Shown piece by piece: positions 25,108 through 37,100 of a DNA stretch of 64,000 nucleotides. Where the stretch lies: NCBI GenBank assembly GCA_007922195.1, contig ML682024.1, positions 3,476,522-3,540,521 on the forward strand, given 5' to 3'. Position 1 is the stretch's first letter, and every line of letters begins with the position of its first letter. Source of the DNA: Podocnemis expansa (Eukaryota > Chordata > Testudines > Podocnemididae). The notes under the pieces were generated by a model, which ran no database searches, was not told the origin of the DNA, and worked only from the letters and a program-made list of their open reading frames with translations. Made by a program: the position numbers and the translations under genes.

Positions 25108-28100
25108 CTATTCCAGGGCAGCTGTGGCAGTGACAGGACTGGTGGCCCCTGAGCTGTCGTTTCCAGCTGCCTCCTTGCCCTTGTGGCCGCTGTACTGGCC
25201 GATGAAGGAGCCATCTTCATTGAACTGAACGTCCACACTGTCCCCATAGTCGGCCAGGCTGTCATCACTGCCAAGTGCCTTGACATCCCCATTGAGGGAG
25301 GGCTGACTGCTACTGAAAGGCTTCTCCTCGTTGTCACTGCAACAAGGCAGACAGAAACACGGGGAATGAGAAAATGGGGGTGGGGTCAGCATGCAAGAGC
25401 AAACATGCCAGGTGCAGAAGAAAGCAGGAGTGCACATGTGCTAGTGTGAGTGTGCAAGGTGCACGAGACAGTGCCTGCTGTGTGTAAGCACACAATGCAG
25501 TAAGCAGACAAGGCTGAAGGTGCATGGCACGTGCCACAATGTACCAGTGCCATGCAAAAGTGAATGCAGATGTGTGTGAGGAGGGTAGTGCAAAGTACAC
25601 AAGACAGTGACAAGCTGAATGTGCAAGGTGCATGTCCCTGGCAAAGTGACTGTGCAAGTGTGTGAGGTGAGTGTGTCTAAGATGCTTAAAACTGGGTGTG
25701 CATGGTGTGTGCATGTCAGGGGCAAATGAAACGTGTGGGTGGGTGCAAGGCAGGCTATAGAGCTGTGCAAAGGATGAGAGTCCAGAAGTGGGTGTGCAAG
25801 GAGCATACCCAGAAGCAGGGGTGAGTTGCATGAGATTGGGCTGTGACCGTGCACTAGGCCATGAGGACATGGCTGTCCAGGTGCAGAAGTGTGTGCTGGG
25901 TGCATGTGAAACATCCTGGTGGCAAAGTATGCAAGGAGGCCCCATGGATGTGAGTTACCATGTGACCCCTCAAACCAAAGGGTGGTGCGCTGAGACATGC
26001 ATACAGGCCTGGTGTGTTCTGGGGGGTGGAGGTAAGAGAAGAAGCAGGCAAAAACTGTGGTGGGGGGAATTATGCAAAGGGAGGGGGACTATTTACATGC
26101 ATGTCTGGGGTGCCGAGTATGAGCAGACTGGGGTGATTGAGTGTGCAAGAGTCTCTTGCCTGGAGGCTCCCATGTTTGCACCTTCAGGTGGGGGGGGGGG
26201 ATGTGCCACAGCACATGTGCAAGAGTATCATCTCCTGCAGTGCAACTGCCCCCTCCCCAAAGCAACATCTGCCCTGGGTTGAGTGTGCATGGTGTGTTTG
26301 GAGGAGGCAGTCACGGGGGCAGAAAGGGGCTGGCATTTCTCCCTCCCCAGGGAGAATGGGGGCTGGCAGGCACCACAGGAGGACTTGGGGCATTACCTAG
26401 TTCTAAGGATGGATAGGGGAGAATGAAACAGAAAGAGCATGTGAGATGGGGCAGGAGTATTGCCCAATTGCCTGTGTCATGGCCATGCATCATTGTCAGT
26501 GCACAACCACCCCAGTGCACAGTCACCCCTCCACATACAGTCATTCCAGGGCAAACCCAGACTGCTGGCCCTGAACACCTGCTGTGACACACCTGTGCCC
26601 TCAGGAGCTGCTGCCACTGCCACAAAGATGGGGGGGGGGGCCTAAGTGCCACACCAACCCCTGAAACCTGGCAGGCAATGTCACTAGCCCCTCCCCTGCC
26701 AGAAGAGCAAGGAAATGGGGTGTCTGACAATGAAAGAGTAAAGTCAGGTATCCAGGCTCCCAGGCTCCTCTGCTCCTTGGGAAGAAACCCAGACAAGTGT
26801 GTGGGAGGGCGGATAGGCTCCATAGTCATTTCAGTAAAACAAACAAGGAGTCCTGTGGCACTTAAAGACTAACAAATTTATTTAAATAAATTTGTTAGTC
26901 TTTAAGTGCTACAGGATTCCTTGTTTGTTTTTCTGAACTAGACTAACTACTGAACTAGACTTTGAAACAGTCATTTCAGCTTACCTCTCCAGGGATCTGT
27001 GTTAGCAAAGCCGGCAGCATTTGAGGGGAGAGAGAAAGTCAGAGGACCCCCAAACCAGTCAGGGGTGGCAGCAGGTTAAGCAGAAGGCACTAAATCCGGC
27101 CCCAGTCATTCCCCCATGGGACATTTGCCCTGGTGCATTCTAGGTTCCTCCCAGGGGTAATTAGGGATGGTATTGTTGGGCAAAGGGTCCCACGATAGAG
27201 GGGACATTCCTGCTCCGTGTTTCCCCAATGGGATGTTGGGTGGGCTTCCCAGAATGTGGGGTGCGGAAAAATCCCCATGATTCCCCACCCAGCCCCTTCC
27301 CTTACCCCTCCCCCACTTTCCCTGTTTGCCCTGACCCCACCCACCTGTACTCCCCAAAGGTCTCGTCCTTCATGGGTCGGGCTTCAGAGTCAACCTGCGT
27401 GTCCTCCTTGTCCTTCACTGGGGGGGGGGCAGAATTAGTTGGGGAGCATGATCCTCCATCACTTCCGTAGAGACAGAACCTGAGGGATCTCAGGATTTTG
27501 GGGGGAATGGGTGGTTGGGGATCCTGGAGGGCTCAGAACGGGGCAGCTGGAGTCCCTCCATAAGGGACTGGGGAGGGGCAGGGGTCCCTGCTGGGGAGGG
27601 TGGGGCAAGGGGCAGGACTGGGGATCCCATGCAAGGAGCAGGAATGAGTCTGCAGGTTCTTGGGGGTGGGGTTAGGGGCATCCCAAGGGGCATGGCTAGG
27701 GCCCCAAGGGGTGAAACTGGCACATGAGGTGGGGGCTAGGAGTGCCTGGGACCCAGGGTTGGGGTTCCAGGGGGCAGGGCTGAAGTCGAGACGGTGAGGC
27801 TGGAGGGTCCCAAGGGGCATGGCTGGGGCCCTGGAGGTTGGGTCAGGCACTCAAAGTGTGGAGCTAGGAATACCTGAGATCCAGGGCTTGGGTTGCACGG
27901 TGATGGGAGGGGGAACAGGATCCTGGGGGCAGGGCTGGACTCTGGGAGGCGGGGCAGGGGTTCCAGGGGGGTGGGGCTTACCCGAGTACTTGCCACCCTT
28001 GCTGCGCTTGACAAAGCAGAGGATGACGAGGATGAGCAGCAGCAGGGCAGCTGCACAGACGAAGGCGACCACCCAGCTCTCTGTAGCAAAGCCGCGCTGG

Positions 28101-31100
28101 TTGGTTCTCAGCTCTGGGGAGCAGAGACAGGGGCTGGTCACAGCTCCCTGTGTGCTGCACTGGAAGCCAGTGGAAGAAGGTCCTTCTGCTCTTGGGCTGG
28201 CAGAGACCCCGCCTCCCTTGGGGCTTTGCAAGGCTGGGGTCCCCATGGCCCAGTGCAGTACAGGGAATAGCTGGGACCCACAGCTAGGGAGGGGGCCTGA
28301 GGCTGAGCAGGGGCCATCGTGGGGCCTGCTGGCCCAGGGGCGCAGCCTCAGGAGAGGGTGAGGTCCCCCAGGAGGGAAAACCGCGATCCTGGGAATCCTC
28401 CCCCAGGGTCAGGGTGTCACTCACGTGTGCCGCTGGTTTCCACCTCAGTCTCCCAGAAGGAAACATTCTCCCCTGAGTGGTTCCGCCCCACAAAGCGGAT
28501 CCGATAGGAGGTGCCGGGCTGTAAGTTGGCTAGTTGGTAGGAGCCATGCGTGGAGTTTGCCTGGCCCGAGGTGCGCCAGGGCTCGGCCACTAGGGAGCAG
28601 GAAAAGGAGGTTACGTTCAGCCCAACCTCACTTCCCCACCCTCCCTCCCCACAGTCCACGCTTCTTACTGGTCTTGCCCATGTACTGGACTTCAAACTCC
28701 ACATTGGCCTGCCGTCGGCTTGGTACCCAGCTGATGACAGTGAAGTTGTAGCCCACCAGTGAAACACTGATGTTGTCCAACGTGGGGAGCACTGGGGGGC
28801 AGAAGAAGGAGATAATGCTTGAACATTGGCTGGCCAGAGCATGAGGAACTATCACCCACCACATGGCAGCTAGGAAATGTACCTGGGGCAGGTGTGGGTC
28901 TGCTCCCCCAGCCTGTGGGTCTAGTAAGGATGGAAGGGCCCAAGCATGGCCCCCTTGACTTTTTGCCTCATTACCTGGCTCTGGCACAGTGCTTCCCTCC
29001 AGCACCAGTGGCGCACCCTGGCCGGCTCGGGTTAGTGCTCGTAGGAGGAACCGGTACCGGGCCCGCGGGTCCAGTCGGCCAAGCGTGAAATTCAGCTGCG
29101 TGACGGGGAAGGAGATTTCATAGACCGGCCCCAGTTCCGACCCGTTCACTGAGGGGGGAGAGGGAGTTAGTACGAGCCGTCTTCCGCAGCCTCCACCTCC
29201 TGCTGTGTCCTCCCAACTTCCACCCCCATCCCCTGTACCCTGACCACAGCCTGCCCCCCCAACCATGCCCATCATGTCCCATCACATTCCCTGCCCCCTA
29301 CTCACCCTGCTGATACTGCAGCGTATACTCGCTCAACACCCCATTGGGAAACCGAGGAGGTGTCCACTCCAGGCCCAGCGCAGAGTCTGACACCCGCTCC
29401 AGGGTCAGCGAGCTGGGGGGACTGGGCACTAGGGGACAGAGAGGGGGAGAGCTGAGCCAGGTCCTTGGGGGCTGGCATGGGCTTATAGGGTCTCACCTTC
29501 CTTGGGAACCAGGAGGCAGTTTGGAGGGGATGGAGGGGTTCAGACCACCCCAGGAACAGTGCACGCCTCTATGGAGCTCACAGGGCTGCAGGGGGTCATG
29601 GGTGCCAGGAGATGGGGGGGGCAGGGAGGTTGGGGAGCTGGAAGAGCAATTCAAGGGGGAGGCTGGTGGCCTCAGTCTCACCTCCCTCCGGGGTGCTGAA
29701 TTCAATGTCTTCGCTGTGGGGCCCATCACCACGCCCATTGAACACGACCACATACAAGGTGTAGTGACTCCAGGGGCGCAGCCCCCCCCAACCGGGCCTG
29801 TGATGCCTCCCCCAGCAACGTCATCACCTCATGGTTCTGCTGGCTCTGAGCCTGGCGCCGGATTTGCTCACCCACACTGCCCAGCCGCAAGTAAAAGACC
29901 TGGGGGCACAGGGTCAGACAGCTTGTCCCTCCCCAGCCCTTCTGGTGTCCCTGACTGCTGACCCACAGCTCCCGCCAGGACCACCCTTTCCCCCCAGCCC
30001 TGCCAGTGCCCTTCACTCCCAATGCACAGCCGCCCACCCCCTGGCTCCATCAGTGCCCCTCACTCCCTACCCGCAGCCACTCCCCCACTTACCCTGAAGC
30101 CCCGCAGGTGACCTCTCAGCTTGTCTTTACTGGGTGGGGTCCAGCTGACGATGATGCTGGTGCTGTTGATGATTTCCATGCCCACATTCTCAGGGTAGCC
30201 CTCTGGCACTAGGAGAGAACTGAAGTTGTCATGGGGGGGGCGGGGGGGGTCACAGCTTCTCTCTTTTCTCCCTTCCCTCCATGCACTGCACCCCCTTAGC
30301 TGGGGGTCATGGTCGTCCCCCTTCCTTTCCCCAGTCAGTAACCCCCAGCTTCTCTGCCCGTCCCCGCACCCACACTCACCATCCTCCCCGGAGTACCCCA
30401 CTACAGTGGCAGGATCGGGTCCCTTGCCGATGGGGTTCACAGCCTGCACCTTGATCTCGTAGGAGACGAAGGTGGGGGTGTCCGTTACCAGAAAGGGGGG
30501 ACTGGTGACAGTCTCCTCGCTCCAGCGTCCCCCCCCGGTCCTTCAGTCGCCACTGCACCCGGTAACTCAGCTCAGGGGCATTCCAGTCTGATTTGGCCAG
30601 GGGCTGGCAGGAGGAAAGTAAGAAATCAGTTCTCAGGGGCTAAAGCCCAGGGTTCTCACATTCCCCTTTGGATAAAATGCACTCTAAGCAGCCCCTCCAC
30701 ACACAATGGGGGCCTGTCATCATAATGAACCTGTAACATACCCATGCAGTGTGGGTATGGGGTAGTTACCTAGTAATGTCTGCACAGCTGAAACAGACAG
30801 ACACACAGTATGAATGACAGCACAACTAGTTCAGAGACAGCTTCACACAGGGCAGGAACCATAGCACAAGTATACTGTGATACATGTATGCACGCGCGCA
30901 CACACACACACCCACACAGATGTGACGGCACAACAACCCTCAACCCATACGCACGCCATGTGAGCTGCAATGCAACTGAATCGTGACACACGAGAGAGCT
31001 AAACGGCAGTGTGTGATGTGCAGTGCATGTATCTGTAACACGCACAGGGCAGGGAGCATAAACACAACAGAGCTGTAAAAGGCTCCTGAGTGAGCTACAA

Positions 31101-34100
31101 TGCGTCCGTGTTGCATCATGCCATGGGGGAGACACCACCAATTGCGAGGAGCCACCAACGAATGTCATGGTCTGCTTGAGGCTCCCAGTGCCCATGAAGC
31201 CGTCAAGCACTACAGAGCCCAGCAACTGGTACCAACGAAAGCCTTTAGTTCCATTTGACATCCATACACAGGGGGCGTCATTGTGTTGTCGTTAGGCACA
31301 CGATCAGACTGTGAGGATACCCCAGTGCCCCTTGTCTCAATGCCTAGGTGATGGCTCAGCCTGCCACAGTTGTCCCAATAACTGGCTTCTTGCTATGGCT
31401 GTTGCGAGTGCAACATGTCTTGCTCCAAATTAGGACAGTCCCAGAATCTGCAGCGAAAGCTGGTACCAGAGCTGAGAGGAGTGGGTGGGGCAGCATGGGT
31501 GGGGTGAAGCGAAGAGCATGGATAGAGGCTTTCCTCCCAGTGGGGCAGGCATGAACTCTTCCTGTTGCCTGCTGATACTGGGATGGGAGGGAGCTGGAGG
31601 TTTATCCAAGCACTTCTTTGCCACACCAGGCCAGGCGCTTGTGCCAGAGCAAGTCAACACCATGGCTTGGCCACTGGATTCATCCTCATCTTCAAGGACG
31701 AGGACCATGCAGCATCCAGCCGACTCGTTGCTACCATGGCCAAGTGTCAGCTCTTCATGCTGGGCTCTGTGGCTCTGTCCCACAGTTCAGGGCTGTCACC
31801 ATCCCTGCCCATGGTCCCTGGCTCAAGCTGGCAAGCTGAGGTACCTGCAGGGGGAATTTCCTGTGCCTTTGTCTCACCAGCTGCCATGAAGCTGGCGCAT
31901 CTCCTTGCTTGCACAGAGGCTCCCCCAGATGGACAGATGGCGATGCTCCCCTGTCTCGGTGCCAGGCCAGCTGAGAAGAAACCCTGAGTGGCCAACAACA
32001 GATGCAGATGCAGAGACACAAGTTGGGGGCCACTACCGGGGGAGCCCAGAGCAAGGAGATGTATGAGCAAGGAGGTTTCTGCCAAAATAGGGGATGCCCC
32101 TTACCAGCCAATGATGTGGCTGGCACAAGCCAACTCATGTCATTCACGATAGGGGATCCCAGCTATGGAGTGTCTCACACAGCTGGGAGGAAGGGACACC
32201 CACAAATTCCCATAACAGCTGGCAGGAGATCTAGTTGAATTACTATTGTACATAGTGCACACCCAGAGTCAACTACCACCCAACACATGCACACAACCAC
32301 CCCACAGAAAACAAACTGGGTGTGACCTAACGACCTCTTCACTGCCCTGTCACCACATGCCTACGCCATGACACATGCACATGACACCCCAGCTACCCTG
32401 TAACACAATCTGTTCATGAACTGCAGCTTAGTGCCAACCCCTTGACCTGGCTACACCATGACCCAAATGTACCACCAACACCCAGCAATGGTCAGCCTCA
32501 GTGCCTCCCAACACCAGCCTCCTGCCAGCTCCGGGCCCCATCCTGACCTACCAACAACACCGGACACACCCTCACACAGGGTAAGTAACCCAGCAACCCA
32601 CAGTCAAGGGAGGGGCCCCAGGTGTGTGGGATGAGGATCCGTCCATCCCCCTTGGAGGCAGAATTCAGAGGGTGGGGGCTGGGCGCCCAGACACCTTACC
32701 TGCCAGGTGATGACCATGTTGTTGGTCTCGTTCCCCTCCCCGCTCACCCCCTCAGGGTTGCGCTCAGGGGCTGCAAGGGAAAGCAACAGTGACTGGGGGG
32801 GCAGTGAAGGGTGGGGATCCCATGCCTGTCCCCAGAGGCTTAGCCCTTACCTGCCTGGCTGGTGCGGATGGGAGCAGAAACAGCGCTGGGCTCGCTACGT
32901 CCATAGCGGTTGGTGGCCCGGACACGAAAGCGAAACTCCCCATAGGGTCGGAGGCGCAGGTGGGCCGAGGGCTGGAGACCAGGAACAGTGCTGATCTCGC
33001 GCCAGACATCAGGCTCCCGGATCCGGTCCTCTGCCTCCACCACAAACTCTGCAAGGAGACAGGGTGCGATGCTGGCTGCCAAACCTCCCACCCCCAGAAC
33101 CCCTCTCATGAGGTCCCTTCCAACCCTATGATTTGATTATCTGCACAGATAACCTCTGCAAACTGCCTGTTCCTCAATGCCCCTGGAAATTACCCCTCAG
33201 CACCTCCCACTACCCCCCCCACCCCGCCCCAAGAACAGGCCATCTGTCAAGCTAAAATCTGCCCCCCCCAATTCCCTCAGGAGCACCCTCTCAGCCTTCC
33301 CTAGAAAACCTCCCCCCCCAACACACCTTGACACCCCCCCAGTGCAGTTTGTCCCCCAGCACTGCTCCCCAGTGTGAGGAGGTGTCCCAGACTGAAGCAA
33401 GACAAGGGGGAGGAGAGTTAGGACTGGGAGTCAGGGGCCCCTCATACTTTCGATGGGGCTGTTGTGGTCATCTCCCGGGGTCCAGGTGAGCTTCACCAGG
33501 CGATCCTCCTGTTCTGACAGCCGCACATCCAACACTGGCGCAGGGCGGCCTAGGGGCAGAGACAGGTCAGAACCACCCCAGGCAGACTGGTGCTCCCTGG
33601 AGGGACAGGCCCCATGTTTCCCCCTCCTTCCCCAGCCAGTACCTACCCACCACCTTCAGCTCGGCGCTTGCCTGCACCTCGTCCAGCTCTGTTTGCGCTC
33701 GACAGCGGTACACGCCCTGATCCACATAGTCGACGTTGGCGATGCGCAGTGTGGTGGGGTCGATAAAGTACCTGAGAAGTGGGAACTAGTGAATCTGCCA
33801 CTGTGAGCTACTCCTAGACTCTGCTGTCAGCTGGAGACTCCCCAGCACAGCAAGCTTTCCCCCAGACACGCCACCTGTCAGAGTCACCACATGCCGCAAG
33901 CTCCCCCCCCCCCAGGCAGTGCCCTGCTCCCCCCTCACTTGTCACTGTCGTCTGACTCCTGGAGTGGGTGCCCATCCCGCCACCACTCAACCCTGCGCTC
34001 CTGTATGGTCTCATCGAAGCGTGCCAGACACTCAAAGGTCACATTGCTGGATTTCTTCACCACAGCGCTTTGGGGCCCCCGCTCGATCCAGGTGGCGCCT

Positions 34101-37100
34101 GTGATAGAGCGATGGGATCATGGGGGGGGGCTGGGTCACACTCTTCCCCTCCCCTAGCAAATCCCTTCCATGCTCTGTTCCCCACCTTTGACCTGAAGTT
34201 GGGCACTGATGGTGGCATTGTTCTGCTCATTCTGTGCCCGGCATATGTACAGACCAGCATCCCGGCGCTGGGCATAGCTGAGCTGCAGGGTGCCATTGGT
34301 GTAGACCATGGCTCTTTCATCCAGCAGGGCCGGCTCCATCTCTGGGGTGAACCTGTGTATGTGGAGGGGGGAGTTAGGGGGTGCCACTACCCAGAGCACT
34401 GCTGCAGGGGAGCTCGCAGCTCCAGAGGACACAGGGTCTGCAGCATGGGAGTGGTGAGGAAGAAGGATCCTGTGGGGGAAAGCTGTGTCTGGGAAGGCAG
34501 GGAAAACAGACAGAGGCCCTCACCACTCCACGGTGGGCACAGGGGCCCCGAATGTCCGGCAGTGCAGGAATGCAGTCTGGTTCTCCACCACAGCATAGCG
34601 CTGCCCATCTGCAGTCAAGATCTTTGCTGGCAGCTCTGTGGGTGGGAGATAAGAGGGGGCTGGACTCACTGTGCACCCCAAACCACCCACACAGGGTATT
34701 CTGGGCTGGAGGGGCCCCAGGAGTCCCCTTGGGGGGAACTGCTGGGATGGGACCATTGCCAATGATTGGTTGCCAGGGCCTAGGGAATAATTGTAGGTTG
34801 CAGGGGGCAGTTGTTGGGGGCAGCAATTGCTAGGGTGTGGTTGTAGGAGGATGACTGTGGTTGTCAGGAGGTGGTTGCTGAGGCCCAGTTGCCAGGGGCA
34901 GTTGCCAGGGGTAGCAGTTGCCAGGCACTCACGGATGACGTAGACATAGGCATTGGCCAGCAGGCGGCCATGGGTGTTCACAGCCTCACACTGTGCCACC
35001 AGCGAGTCGTTGGCCTGCACCTCATTCAGAATCAGGGCCCCTGAGCGCAGCATCCGCCCCGGCTCCGGCGCCAGCTCTGGGGGTGAGAAGCAGATGGGAG
35101 AGCAGAAGAAATGCCTGCTGCATCCCCTTCCTGTCCCTGCCCCATTCCCACCCCCAGCCACACCCACTAGCCCCAGCCGCACCCATCCCTCAGCCACAGC
35201 CCATCCCCCCATCCCCAGCTCCACCCCCTGCCCCAAATCTGCCCAGCCCTCTGTCAAAGCCCCACCCCTCCCCTGCACCATACCCCCCACTGCCCCATGC
35301 CCTGCCCACTGATTCCACCTCCATCCACTGCCTCACCCCTTCTTTTCCCTGTTCAAGACCCTTCCCTCTGCTTTCTCACCTCTCCAGGGGACGCCGTTGA
35401 TCCGCCAGGACACTACAGGTATTGGTTTCCCATAGACAGAGCAGTCAAGCCGCACGCTTTCGCCAGGGGCATAAATCCGGCTGTGGGGCTGCTGTGCCCA
35501 GTATGGGGCAGCTGGGGGGCAGGAGTGGGGCATGAGATCTGGCAGTGCCCCTCACCCCTGACCCACAGCACCCCACTAGCCTGGCCCGCCCCCAACCCTG
35601 CAGGTGCCCCTCACCCCTGACCTGCAGCCCAGACCAGCAGGTACCTTCCACGGTGACAGTGTAGCTGTGGCGGGTGATGCCCTGCTTGTTGCGGGCAGTG
35701 CACTGATACTCTCCCTCGTCCTCTTCCACCACGTCCCGAATGCGCAGGGTTTTCTGGGAGTTTTCAAAGGTGACACGCTCCATGGGCAGGTGGCCATTGA
35801 GACGGATCCATTCCACGGAGGGTGTAGGGCTGAGAGGTAGCATGCAGAGGTCAGATAGGTCCCCATAGGGTCCTGTAGCCTACTGCTATGGCCCCTCAAC
35901 ATCCCCACACATAGCCCACAAAAGAACATAGGTGTGGCCACATAGGGTCCTTCCTGCCCACAGCAGGCAGCACTGGGTGCCTCAGTGGGAATAAACAGAG
36001 CTGGTGATCAGTGAATGATCCACCTTGTCGCCCATCCCCTGCTTCATTAACAGGCATTGATGGACCTGTTCCCCAGAAACACAGCTAGGTCTCTTTTGAA
36101 CCCAGTTATAGTCTTGGACTTCACAGGCTCTTTAGACAAGGAATTCCACAGGTTGACTGTGTGTGGTGTGAGAAATACTTCCTTCAGTTTGTTTTCAACC
36201 TGCTGCCCAGTCATTTCATTGGGTGACCCTAGTTCTTGCATTAACAGAGGGAGTAAATAACACATCCAGATTTACTTTCTCCACATTTTATAGAACTCTA
36301 TCAGCTCCCTTCTTAGTCATCTCTTTTCCAACCTGTAAAGTCCCAGTCTATTAATATCTCCTCACATCAAAGCTGTTCCAGACACCAGCATCATTTTAGA
36401 TGTCCTATTCTGTACCTTTTCCAACTTCACTAGATCTCTTCCAACCTGGGATGACCAGGCCCACAGACAGTATGCAAGTTGTGAGCATCCGGTTGATTTA
36501 TAAAGAACCAAGATGGAATTATCTGTCTTATTATCAGTTCTCTTCCTAATGACTCCCAGCATTCTGGTAGCTTTTTCACCTGCATTTGCAGAGAAGTATC
36601 TATAGTGGCTCCATGGTCTTTTTCCTGAGAGGCAGCAGCTAATTTAGACTTCCTCATTCCACATGGCTAGTTGGGATGATGTTTTCCAATGTGCATTACT
36701 TTGCGTTTATCAATACTGAATTTCCTCTGCCGTTTTGTTGCCCAGCCTCCAGTTCTGTACAATCCCTTTTGAATTCTACAGTCTGTTCTGGACTGAACTG
36801 TCCTGGGTAGTTTTGTATCATCAGCAAATGTTGCCAATTCACTGGTTCCCCCTCTGATGCTGTCTGGGTTTAGGAAATTGTTTATGATTAGCTTTCAAAT
36901 TAATATTTCATATTTGCAATAATCCATATGTGCTATACCATGTTTCGTACCAACAGAAAGGGTTTACTCTGCGAGGAATGAATCTATGGTTTATGTGTAG
37001 ATGCCATATCTGTATTAGAAGCTAGGAATATATTTGTTCTATTTGTGTTCCAAGTTGTTTGATTCTGGGACACTCCCGGAATGGATGCCTGCAACCATTC

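Noticed and set aside
25441..25998. 185-codon minus-strand His/Thr/Cys-rich frame
   Set aside because: Low-complexity translation of the degenerate TGCA-rich intronic repeat.
33968..34765. 265-codon plus-strand frame
   Set aside because: Shadow of L1CAM Ig5/Ig6 exons on the other strand.
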